From Firmicutes bacterium UBA1426 (GTDB lineage Bacteria; Bacillota; Clostridia; Peptostreptococcales; Anaerovoracaceae): a DNA stretch of 5,190 bases. Both the position numbers and the translations under genes were made by a program. This document shows positions 1-5,190 of the stretch, one piece after another. The stretch covers positions 32,940-38,129 of the forward strand of contig DCUA01000116.1 in the NCBI GenBank assembly GCA_002329675.1, written 5' to 3'. The notes beneath the pieces were generated by a model that ran no database searches, had not been told where the DNA came from, and saw only the letters and a program-made list of their open reading frames with translations. How positions within the stretch are numbered: the stretch's first letter is position 1; every line of letters starts with the position of its first letter.

Positions 1-999
1 AGCGATATGCTGAAGCATATCAACGACACCATGGAGAACCGTCTCCTCTCTATCCAGCGGGACAACGAAAAGAAGCTGGAGCAAATGAGAGAAACTGTGG
101 ACGAAAAGCTGCAGAAGACTCTCGAAGACAGGATCAGTCAGTCATTTAAGATGGTAAGCGAAAGACTGGAACAGGTTTACAAGGGTCTTGGGGAAATGCA
201 GACCTTAGCCTCCGGAGTGGGAGATTTAAAGAAAGTCCTGTCAAACGTGAAAACAAGGGGGATCCTGGGAGAGATCCAACTGGGCGCTATCCTTGAGCAG
301 ATTCTCTCGCCGGAGCAATATGAAGAGAATATATCTACGAAAAAAGGAAGTTCAGAGCGAGTGGAATACGCCATCAAGCTTCCCGGAGATGACGATGGGG
401 TCGTGTATCTTCCCATCGACGCGAAATTCCCCGCAGATGCCTACAGCAAGCTGGTGGATGCTTACGAAACAGGAGATGTATCCGAGATCGATGCGGCGGT
501 CACTCATCTGGAACGCATGATCAAGATATTCGCGAAAGACATAAAGGAAAAGTACATCTCCCCGCCATACACGACGGATTTCGGGATCATGTTCCTGCCC
601 TTTGAAGGGCTCTATGCGGAGGTAGTGCGGCGCGGTATGGTGGAAACACTGCAAAAGGAATATAAGATCAATATCGCCGGTCCCAGTACAATGGCGGCTT
701 TACTGAACAGTCTGCAGATGGGCTTTCGCACTTTGGCTATCCAGAAGCATTCCAGTCAGGTTTGGGATGTTCTGGGGGCTGTGAAGACAGAGTTTGACAA
801 ATTCGGAGATGTGCTTGAAGCAACAAGGAAGCGTATTAATCAGGCAAATGAAGAATTGGACAAACTGGTGGGAGCAAGGACCAGGAAGATACAGAGCAAG
901 CTCAGGACTGTAACCGCACTGCCGGAGGAAAACAGCCAGGCCATATTGGGGTATGAGGACGGAGCGGATGATTTTACAGACGAAGGAAATGAGGAGTAG
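1..999 (+). CDS. rmuC: RmuC family protein (DNA recombination protein), 5' partial
   Basis: The reading frame is open from base 1 to a TAG at 997-999, giving 332 visible codons. The start lies upstream; the ATG at 7-9 is probably internal, because RmuC proteins usually begin with a membrane anchor and a longer coiled coil that are absent here. Visible codons 1 to about 65 are charged and heptad-like, consistent with the end of that coiled coil. The conserved RmuC core follows: GILGE near codons 87-91, LPIDAKFP at about 137-144 (the DAK resembles a PD-(D/E)XK nuclease-like core), LPFEGLYAEV near 199-208, and the hallmark block starting PSTMAALLNSLQMGFR at about 228. The C-terminus is an acidic tail. 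E. coli RmuC is known to limit rearrangement at inverted repeats; its enzymatic activity is not well established. The next gene starts one base after the stop, so the two are likely co-transcribed. Family assignment is firm; the biochemical role is uncertain. Confidence 0.93.
   Translation, partial: SDMLKHINDTMENRLLSIQRDNEKKLEQMRETVDEKLQKTLEDRISQSFKMVSERLEQVYKGLGEMQTLASGVGDLKKVLSNVKTRGILGEIQLGAILEQILSPEQYEENISTKKGSSERVEYAIKLPGDDDGVVYLPIDAKFPADAYSKLVDAYETGDVSEIDAAVTHLERMIKIFAKDIKEKYISPPYTTDFGIMFLPFEGLYAEVVRRGMVETLQKEYKINIAGPSTMAALLNSLQMGFRTLAIQKHSSQVWDVLGAVKTEFDKFGDVLEATRKRINQANEELDKLVGARTRKIQSKLRTVTALPEENSQAILGYEDGADDFTDEGNEE
991..996 (+). promoter_or_regulatory. Ribosome binding site for the metallophosphoesterase
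   Basis: GAGGAG lies in the last two codons of rmuC, four bases before the ATG at 1001. It favours 1001 as the start over the in-frame upstream ATG at 953, which would add 16 residues lying inside rmuC and ahead of the family's usual MKIFAIGDLH-type beginning. Confidence 0.8.
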
Positions 1000-1000
1000 G

Positions 1001-1714
1001 ATGAAGATCTTCGCTATCGGAGACTTGCACTTATCATCGGATGGGCTAAAGCCCATGGATATATACGGCGGACAATGGATCAACCATACAGAACGGCTGG
1101 AAAAGAAATGGAGGTCTTTAGTAGGGGAAAACGATCTGGTCATTATCCCCGGAGATATCTCCTGGGCACTGAAGAGGCAGGATGCGGAAGAGGATCTGGC
1201 ATGGGTTGCCCGTCTGCCCGGGAAAAAGGTGTTGATCAAGGGTAACCATGATCTCTGGTGGACATCTGTAACCAAGCTGAACCAGATGCATGAAAGCCTC
1301 TTTTTTCTCCAGAACACTTGCTATATGGCAGGAACCACAGCAATTTGCGGTAGCCGGGGCTGGGTCTGCCCGGGGGACACGGATTTTACAAAACAGGACG
1401 AAAAAATATACAAGAGGGAGCTGGGACGCCTAAGGCTGTCTCTTGAAGCGGCCGTGGATACCGGTGCCTCTGAGATCATAGGGGCTCTTCACTTCCCTCC
1501 GGCAAATGATAAGTATGAAGATTCGGGCTTTACAGCTCTTTTCGAGGAATATGGTGTAAAATTGGTGGTCTACGGGCATCTTCACGGCCCGGAGGCCCAT
1601 CTTCGCGGAATACAGGGAATGCGTAACGGAGTGGAATACCGGCTGGTTTCCTGTGATCATCTGAGTTGCTGCCCGCTGCTTATCAGCGGCAGAGGTATAG
1701 GAGGGGCAAAATGA
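1001..1714 (+). CDS. Calcineurin-like metallophosphoesterase (COG1768-like predicted phosphohydrolase)
   Basis: This is a 237-residue soluble protein with no signal peptide or membrane segment. It carries the full set of metallophosphoesterase metal ligands: D8-x-H10 in the N-terminal GDLHLS, G51-D52 in PGDISWA, G81-N82-H83-D84 in KGNHDLWW, H164 in ALHFPP, and the G192-H193-L-H195 pair in YGHLHG. Such enzymes use a two-metal centre to hydrolyse phosphomonoesters or phosphodiesters. The length and the WALKRQ and GNHDLWW signatures fit the COG1768 'predicted phosphohydrolase' group, whose physiological substrate I do not know. The gene starts one base after rmuC, and its TGA (1712-1714) overlaps the deoB ATG, so translational coupling is likely; the deoB ribosome binding site lies in its own last codons. 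Family is secure. A nucleotide or nucleic acid substrate would suit the neighbours, but that is inference only. Confidence 0.92.
   Translation: MKIFAIGDLHLSSDGLKPMDIYGGQWINHTERLEKKWRSLVGENDLVIIPGDISWALKRQDAEEDLAWVARLPGKKVLIKGNHDLWWTSVTKLNQMHESLFFLQNTCYMAGTTAICGSRGWVCPGDTDFTKQDEKIYKRELGRLRLSLEAAVDTGASEIIGALHFPPANDKYEDSGFTALFEEYGVKLVVYGHLHGPEAHLRGIQGMRNGVEYRLVSCDHLSCCPLLISGRGIGGAK
1699..1706 (+). promoter_or_regulatory. Strong ribosome binding site for deoB
   Basis: AGGAGGGG sits four bases before the ATG at 1711, inside the end of the phosphoesterase gene. It fixes the deoB start at 1711 rather than the in-frame ATG at 1666. With the ATGA overlap it indicates coupled translation together with independent initiation. 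Confidence 0.85.
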
Positions 1715-2874
1715 AGAGAGTGATCCTTATCGTGCTTGACAGCCTGGGTATCGGAGCTCTTCCCGATGCGGAAAAATATGGTGATAGGGGCGCGAATACG
1801 TTAGCGAGCATAAAGAAAGCAAAGCCTGATCTTAACATCCCAAACCTTACTAAGTTGGGATTAGGGCTTATTGATGGAGTTGAAGTACTGGAGAAGGAAA
1901 ATGAGTCCCTGGCTTCCTATGGACGGCTGGCGGAAATGTCCAAGGGAAAGGATACGATAACCGGGCACTGGGAAATTGCAGGGCTCTACACGCCCGTACC
2001 TTTTAAAACCTTTGAACGGTTTCCCGATGAATTCATGAAGGCATATGAAAAGGCCATCGGTATTGGTACCCTGGGGAATTATGCGGCCTCCGGCACAGAG
2101 ATCATCAAGGACCTGGGCCCGGAGCACAAGGCTACGGGAAAGCCTATTGTTTACACTTCAGCGGACAGCGTTTTTCAGATAGCCGCCAATACTGAGGTTA
2201 CCCCGTTGGAGGAATTATACCGTTATTGCGAAATTGCAAGGGAAATGCTGGTCGGGGACCTTCAGGTGGGAAGGGTCATAGCCCGACCTTTCATCGAAGC
2301 TGGTGATCAATACGTCAGAACATCCGATCGGAAAGATTATGCCATTTCTCCGGGGGGCAGGACCTTGCTGGACATGGTGAAAGATGCAGGTAAGACCGTT
2401 TATGCGGTAGGTAAGATCAGCGACATCTTCAACGGTCAGGGCGTAAATGTTTCTGTTCACACGAGCAGCAACAGTGATGGCATCGATAAAACAGTTCAGG
2501 CAATGAAGGCAGACTTTGAAGGCTTGCTTTTTACCAACCTGGTGGATTTTGACTCACTATTTGGCCACAGAAGAGACGGCAAAGGTTATGGATCAGCACT
2601 TGAAGAATTCGATGGCAGACTTCCCGAGATCATGGAGACCATGAAACCGGATGATGTATTGATAATCTGCGCTGACCATGGAAATGATCCGGGGCACAGC
2701 GGATGGGATCACACCAGAGAGCATGTTCCGGCACTGATCTACGGAAAGAACATAAGGTCCGGTGTAAACCTGGGAACGCGGTCCACATTTGCGGACCTGG
2801 CAGCAACGATAGCGGATTATCTTGGAGTGGAGACGACCTCTATCGGAACGAGCTTTCTAAAGGATATTCAGTAG
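1711..2874 (+). CDS. deoB: Phosphopentomutase
   Basis: The gene encodes 387 residues, a normal length for Firmicute phosphopentomutases. The cytoplasmic enzyme interconverts ribose- or deoxyribose-1-phosphate and the 5-phosphate (EC 5.4.2.7), feeding nucleoside-derived sugar into the pentose phosphate pathway or to deoxyribose-phosphate aldolase. It belongs to the alkaline phosphatase superfamily. By comparison with the Bacillus cereus enzyme as I recall it, the metal and active-site residues are all present: D10 in IVLDSLGIG, phospho-acceptor T82 in GKDTITGHWE, D152 in YTSADSV, D281 and H286 in DFDSLFGHRRD, D322-H323 in ADHGND, and H334 in DHTREHVP. The cap-domain block GRVIARPF is at 187-194. 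The start at 1711 is set by the strong ribosome binding site and by the family-typical MKRVILIVLDS opening. A 14-bp repeat array begins six bases after the TAG. The downstream pdp gene supplies its substrate. Confidence 0.97.
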   Translation: MKRVILIVLDSLGIGALPDAEKYGDRGANTLASIKKAKPDLNIPNLTKLGLGLIDGVEVLEKENESLASYGRLAEMSKGKDTITGHWEIAGLYTPVPFKTFERFPDEFMKAYEKAIGIGTLGNYAASGTEIIKDLGPEHKATGKPIVYTSADSVFQIAANTEVTPLEELYRYCEIAREMLVGDLQVGRVIARPFIEAGDQYVRTSDRKDYAISPGGRTLLDMVKDAGKTVYAVGKISDIFNGQGVNVSVHTSSNSDGIDKTVQAMKADFEGLLFTNLVDFDSLFGHRRDGKGYGSALEEFDGRLPEIMETMKPDDVLIICADHGNDPGHSGWDHTREHVPALIYGKNIRSGVNLGTRSTFADLAATIADYLGVETTSIGTSFLKDIQ

Positions 2875-2879
2875 AAGAT

Positions 2880-2954
2880 GATGCAGTCAGTACGATGCAG
2901 TCAGGATGATGTAGCCAGTACGATGCATTCAGTACGATGCTGTCAGGGTGATGC
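2880..2954. repeat. 14-bp imperfect tandem repeat, five units plus a partial sixth
   Basis: Five consecutive 14-base units match the consensus GATGCAGTCAGTAC: 2880-2893 (GATGCAGTCAGTAC), 2894-2907 (GATGCAGTCAGGAT), 2908-2921 (GATGTAGCCAGTAC), 2922-2935 (GATGCATTCAGTAC) and 2936-2949 (GATGCTGTCAGGGT). GATGC at 2950-2954 begins a sixth. Units differ from the consensus at zero to about four positions, and GATG and the CAG at positions 9-11 are kept in all five. The period is not a multiple of three and stops occur in it, so it is not coding. It lies wholly between deoB and pdp. Its role is unknown: it could be a simple replication-slippage array, or repeated binding sites. Confidence 0.9.
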
Positions 2955-3002
2955 CCGCAACATCCTGTGGTAAAAAGTGATTATACGGGAAAGGGGTTGC
3001 GG
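2955..3002. repeat. Widely spaced 7-bp inverted repeat in the deoB-pdp gap
   Basis: CCGCAAC at 2955-2961 is an exact reverse complement of GTTGCGG at 2996-3002, with 34 bases between. In RNA the arms could pair as a long-range stem ahead of pdp. There is no strong inner stem and no T-run after the second arm (ACAAAAG follows), so it does not look like an intrinsic terminator. It may be chance. Confidence 0.45.
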
Positions 3003-3016
3003 ACAAAAGTTGTACT

Positions 3017-3044
3017 CCATTTTGTGACGGAAGTTCACACATGG
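3017..3044. promoter_or_regulatory. Imperfect 28-bp dyad upstream of pdp, possible operator
   Basis: Outer arms CCAT (3017-3020) and ATGG (3041-3044) and inner arms TGTGA (3023-3027) and TCACA (3035-3039) form an inverted repeat with a seven-base centre. The two pairs of arms are separated by two unpaired bases on the left and one on the right. It ends 40 bases before the pdp start, a sensible place for a regulator site or a leader hairpin. The inner arms resemble a CRP half-site pair, but the spacer is seven instead of six. No regulator is assigned. Confidence 0.4.
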
Positions 3045-3069
3045 TCCATTGCTAAGATGTACCGTAGAA

Positions 3070-3075
3070 AGGTGG
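3070..3075 (+). promoter_or_regulatory. Ribosome binding site for pdp
   Basis: AGGTGG ends nine bases before the ATG at 3085. It decides between ATG 3085 (MNMYDII) and ATG 3091 (MYDII), which would be 15 bases away, and against the in-frame TTG at 3049. Confidence 0.7.
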
Positions 3076-3084
3076 AAAGCGCAG

Positions 3085-4389
3085 ATGAACATGTATGATA
3101 TCATCTATAAAAAGAGGCAGGGTGAAGCTCTGGGCAAGGATGAGATCCGGTTCTTCATAGAAGGTTATACAAAAGGCAGTATTCCGGATTATCAGGCCTC
3201 CGCTCTCCTCATGGCCATCTACTTTCAAAAAATGAACACGGAGGAGACCTATCTGCTTACCGACGCCATGCGCCATTCCGGTGATGTGGTGGATCTTTCA
3301 TCGATAAAAGGTGTGAAAGTGGATAAGCACAGCACCGGTGGCGTGGGAGACAAGACTACTCTTATCGTAGGTCCTTTAGCCGCAGCCTGCGGCGTGCCTA
3401 TCGCTAAAATGTCGGGAAGAGGGCTGGGCTTTACAGGTGGCACTGTGGATAAGATGGAATCCATTCCGGGATTTAAGACGACGCTTTCAGAAGAAGAATT
3501 CCTTGATCTGGTCAATCGCATCGGTATTTCTGTGATCGGACAGACAGGTCAAATCGCACCGGCGGACAAAAAGCTCTACGCATTGCGTGATGTGACCGCT
3601 ACTGTGGACAATATCAGTCTCATCACCTCCAGCGTCATGAGCAAGAAGCTGGCTGCAGGGAGTGACGCCATTGTTCTGGATGTCAAGTGCGGTAAGGGTG
3701 CTTTTGTGGAGACGGTAGAAGCGGCAGAAGAGCTTGCTCATAACATGGTCAACATCGGCAATGCCGACGGTAAAAAGACCATTGCTCTGATCACCGACAT
3801 GGATCAGCCTCTGGGAAATGCCGTAGGGAACAGTCTGGAAGTGATCGAAGCGATAGAGACATTGCGGGGCAACGGCCCTGATGACATAACGGAGCTATCA
3901 CTGACTTTAGCCGGGTATATGGTCTTCTGCGGAGGAAAAGCCGATACGCCGGAAGAAGGAAGAGCGCTGGTGGAAAAAGCCCTGACCAGTGGAGCAGCAT
4001 TGGAGAAAATGAAGGAATTTGTAGCAGGTCAAGGTGGAGATCCGGGAGTCCTGGAAGACTATAGTCTGTTTCCTCAGCCTTCGTATAGTCAGGAGATCTT
4101 TTCGAAAGATGAAGGTTTTGTAACATCCATAGATGCCAGGCGTATTGGCCTGGCTTCCCAGCATGCAGGAGCAGGAAGGGAGCGAAAAGAGGACGATATA
4201 GATCTTTCAGCGGGACTGCTGCTTTCGAAGAAAGTCGGAGATAAAGTGAAGCCCGGAATGCTCCTGGCAACTGTATTCGGCAATGATCCGGATCGGGTGA
4301 AGAAGGCTGCAGAAGAGGCATACGGTGCATTCCGTATTTCCGCAGAAAAGCCGCAGATGAGGCCTCTGATAATAAAGGTGATACAATAA
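3085..4389 (+). CDS. pdp: Pyrimidine-nucleoside phosphorylase
   Basis: The gene encodes 434 residues, matching the length of Bacillus Pdp. The cytoplasmic enzyme (EC 2.4.2.2; related to thymidine phosphorylase DeoA) phosphorolyses uridine, thymidine and deoxyuridine to the base plus (deoxy)ribose-1-phosphate, which deoB upstream then uses. The order is an N-terminal helical domain (about 1-65), the glycosyltransferase-family-3 phosphate-binding domain (about 75-330) and a C-terminal PYNP domain (about 345-420). Visible motifs are K81-H82-S83-T-G-G-V-G-D-K of the phosphate site, the family signature from S110 to E125 (SGRGLGFTGGTVDKME), and the base-binding residues R168, S183 and K187 at the expected positions for this family. 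The start MNMYDIIYKKRQG parallels the Bacillus beginning. It is separated from deoB by 210 bases, so it may be read through from deoB or have its own control. The strict thymidine-specific DeoA is the alternative; length and the N-terminus favour Pdp. Confidence 0.96.
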   Translation: MNMYDIIYKKRQGEALGKDEIRFFIEGYTKGSIPDYQASALLMAIYFQKMNTEETYLLTDAMRHSGDVVDLSSIKGVKVDKHSTGGVGDKTTLIVGPLAAACGVPIAKMSGRGLGFTGGTVDKMESIPGFKTTLSEEEFLDLVNRIGISVIGQTGQIAPADKKLYALRDVTATVDNISLITSSVMSKKLAAGSDAIVLDVKCGKGAFVETVEAAEELAHNMVNIGNADGKKTIALITDMDQPLGNAVGNSLEVIEAIETLRGNGPDDITELSLTLAGYMVFCGGKADTPEEGRALVEKALTSGAALEKMKEFVAGQGGDPGVLEDYSLFPQPSYSQEIFSKDEGFVTSIDARRIGLASQHAGAGRERKEDDIDLSAGLLLSKKVGDKVKPGMLLATVFGNDPDRVKKAAEEAYGAFRISAEKPQMRPLIIKVIQ

Positions 4390-4402
4390 TTATAAGGATA
4401 TT

Positions 4403-4423
4403 TTTATGCGTTTCACGCAAAAA
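4403..4423. repeat. 21-bp dyad between pdp and mog
   Basis: TGCG (4407-4410) and CGCA (4416-4419) flank a TTTCA centre. After one A-A mismatch the symmetry continues as TTT (4403-4405) against AAA (4421-4423). The downstream flank is A-rich instead of T-rich, so it is not a + strand intrinsic terminator. An operator or a weak hairpin is possible; no regulator is recognised. Confidence 0.4.
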
Positions 4424-4449
4424 CGGTAAATGGTTTCACGGTTTCTACG
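4410..4449. repeat. GTTTCACG direct repeats upstream of mog
   Basis: GTTTCACG occurs exactly at 4410-4417 and 4433-4440, 23 bases apart start to start (about two helical turns). A related GTTTCTACG follows immediately at 4441-4449. The first copy overlaps the 4403-4423 dyad. Together they could form a regulator-binding region for the molybdopterin genes, which is inference from position only. Confidence 0.4.
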
Positions 4450-4503
4450 GAGCATAATCCCGTCCGGTGCAAGCTATAAACAGGATAAAGTTAAATAATT
4501 GCG

Positions 4504-4509
4504 AAAGGG
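4504..4509 (+). promoter_or_regulatory. Ribosome binding site for the mog-family gene
   Basis: AAAGGG ends eight bases before the ATG at 4518. It is a moderate match to Shine-Dalgarno and supports that start. Confidence 0.6.
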
Positions 4510-4517
4510 TATAATCC

Positions 4518-5018
4518 ATGAATAAACACACATTTACTGCGGGGATCCTCACAGTCAGCGATAAGGGCGCCGCAGGACAACGTGAAGATGTAAGCGGCAG
4601 GGTAATAGAGGAAATATTAGCAGGAGCAGGCTATCTCATTGAGAACTATAGCATTGTTCCTGATGAAAAACCGGAGATCGAGAAAGCCCTCATCCACATG
4701 GCTGATGATATGAATCTCAACCTGGTCGTTACCACAGGGGGCACCGGTTTCAGTGCAAGGGATATTACTCCTGAGGCCACGAAAAGCGTCATAGAAAGGG
4801 AGACACCGGGTATATCCGAAGCCATACGCATGAATAGCCTCGCCGTGACCCCGAAGGGCATGCTGTCCCGCGGGATCAGTGGCATTCGCGGATTTACTCT
4901 CATTGTGAACCTTCCCGGCAGCCCCAAAGCTGTCCGTGAGTCCCTTGAATATATTCTTTCTCCCCTGGAGCACGGTCTTGATATCCTCCTTGGAGAAGCT
5001 TCGGAGTGTGCAAGATGA
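4518..5018 (+). CDS. mog: MogA/MoaB-family molybdenum cofactor biosynthesis protein (probable molybdopterin adenylyltransferase)
   Basis: A 166-residue cytoplasmic protein made of a single MoCF/MogA-MoaB domain, the usual size for compact bacterial members. The N-terminal strand AGILTVSDKGAAGQREDVSG is followed by VPDE (D49), the molybdopterin-binding loop TTGGTGFSARDITPEAT (72-88, with D82), and LSRGISGIRG then LIVNLPGSPKAVRE (128-141). D49 and D82 fall at the same positions as the two catalytic aspartates described for E. coli Mog, which favours a real adenylyltransferase (EC 2.7.7.75: molybdopterin plus ATP to adenylyl-molybdopterin, preparing it for molybdate insertion). MoaB-type naming is possible, as the two groups are hard to separate by eye. 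Its TGA (5016-5018) overlaps the moaA ATG, indicating an operon with coupled translation. The 128-base gap to pdp suggests that a new transcription unit may begin here. Confidence 0.92.
   Translation: MNKHTFTAGILTVSDKGAAGQREDVSGRVIEEILAGAGYLIENYSIVPDEKPEIEKALIHMADDMNLNLVVTTGGTGFSARDITPEATKSVIERETPGISEAIRMNSLAVTPKGMLSRGISGIRGFTLIVNLPGSPKAVRESLEYILSPLEHGLDILLGEASECAR
5003..5006 (+). promoter_or_regulatory. Ribosome binding site for moaA
   Basis: GGAG lies inside the last codons of the mog gene, eight bases before the ATG at 5015. It supports the ATGA-overlap start. Confidence 0.55.
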
Positions 5019-5190
5019 TTGATACATATGGCCGTAAAATACACTATGCCAGGATTTCCATAACCGATTTGTGCAACCTGAGATGCCGGTACTGTATGCC
5101 TGAGGAAGGTGTGACAAAAAAAGATTGCGGTGAGATCCTGCGCATTGAAGATTTTGTAGAGATATCTAAAGCGCTTCTTGAACTTGGCAT
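5015..5190 (+). CDS. moaA: GTP 3',8-cyclase MoaA, 3' partial
   Basis: The first 58 codons are visible before the window ends; a complete MoaA is about 320-330 residues. The N-terminus MIDTYGRKIHYARISITDLC is typical of MoaA, and the radical SAM cluster motif is present as C20-x3-C24-x2-C27 in CNLRCRYCMPEEG. These cysteines bind the [4Fe-4S] cluster that cleaves S-adenosylmethionine. MoaA converts GTP to 3',8-cyclo-GTP, which MoaC turns into cyclic pyranopterin monophosphate, the first molybdopterin intermediate. The second cluster motif, near the C-terminus in this family, and the GG terminus lie outside the window. It overlaps the mog gene by ATGA. The CRYCMPEEG sequence separates it from other radical SAM proteins. 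Confidence 0.95.
   Translation, partial: MIDTYGRKIHYARISITDLCNLRCRYCMPEEGVTKKDCGEILRIEDFVEISKALLELG

Noticed and set aside
700..1317. A 205-codon minus-strand open frame across the rmuC/phosphoesterase junction
   Set aside because: It lies antisense to two well-supported genes, resembles no protein family I know, and has biased composition typical of an antisense shadow.
2703..2909. A 68-codon open frame overlapping the deoB 3' end and the first repeats
   Set aside because: It is in another frame of deoB, with no ribosome binding site and no family resemblance; the repeats it enters change frame every unit.
2880..2954. A CRISPR array
   Set aside because: The units are 14 bases and directly adjacent, with no spacers, and no cas genes are visible.
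3017..3044. A genuine CRP site
   Set aside because: CRP sites have a six-base spacer between TGTGA and TCACA and this one has seven. Clostridia also often lack a classical cAMP-CRP system. It is kept only as an unassigned dyad.
3049..3084. An in-frame upstream TTG start for pdp
   Set aside because: It would add 12 residues not expected in the family and has no ribosome binding site; ATG 3085 has AGGTGG at a good distance.
3791..4420. A 209-codon minus-strand open frame within pdp
   Set aside because: It is entirely antisense to pdp apart from its first bases, with no recognisable motif.
4510..4515. A perfect TATAAT hexamer before mog
   Set aside because: It is directly next to the ribosome binding site and two bases before the ATG. 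It has no -35 match at 16-18 bases, so it would imply a leaderless transcript that discards a usable ribosome binding site. Chance in AT-rich sequence is likelier.
4390..4517. A molybdenum cofactor riboswitch upstream of mog/moaA
   Set aside because: The position is plausible, but the gap is short for the Moco RNA motif and I could not lay out its multi-stem structure. A covariance-model search with the Moco RNA family would settle it.
4617..5117. A 166-codon minus-strand open frame over mog and moaA
   Set aside because: It is antisense to two genes with clear catalytic motifs; its own translation shows no family signature.

Overview
The window reads as a stretch of chromosomal core-metabolism DNA from a low-to-mid GC Firmicute, most likely a Clostridia/Lachnospiraceae-like anaerobe. 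The basis is strong AGGAGG-type ribosome binding sites, Bacillus/Clostridium-type proteins (a 434-residue pyrimidine-nucleoside phosphorylase, a 387-residue phosphopentomutase, a COG1768-like phosphoesterase) and tight co-directional packing. The lineage is inferred from protein resemblance only. All six genes lie on the + strand. Two are cut by the window edges: rmuC at its 5' end and moaA at its 3' end.

Region 1 (1-2874) is a compact three-gene run: rmuC, a calcineurin-like metallophosphoesterase, and deoB. rmuC and the phosphoesterase are separated by one base, and the phosphoesterase and deoB share an ATGA stop/start overlap, so the three are almost certainly co-transcribed. Region 2 (2875-3084) is a 210-base gap. 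It opens with a 14-bp imperfect tandem repeat (five full units), followed by a widely spaced 7-bp inverted repeat and an imperfect 28-bp dyad upstream of the next gene. Region 3 (3085-4389) is pdp, pyrimidine-nucleoside phosphorylase. Region 4 (4390-4517) is a 128-base gap with a dyad and GTTTCACG direct repeats. Region 5 (4518-5190) is the start of a molybdenum cofactor operon: a mog/moaB-family gene overlapping moaA by ATGA.

Functionally, pdp releases (deoxy)ribose-1-phosphate from pyrimidine nucleosides and deoB isomerises it to the 5-phosphate, so these two genes form a nucleoside catabolism/salvage pair. The mog product and MoaA act in molybdopterin synthesis, MoaA at the first step and Mog late. 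RmuC and the phosphoesterase have no evident metabolic link to either pathway.

I found no mobile element, CRISPR array, tRNA or rRNA, and no clearly novel system. The most unusual sequence is the 14-bp tandem array directly behind the deoB stop codon. No convincing sigma-70 promoter or intrinsic terminator could be picked out by eye in either gap.
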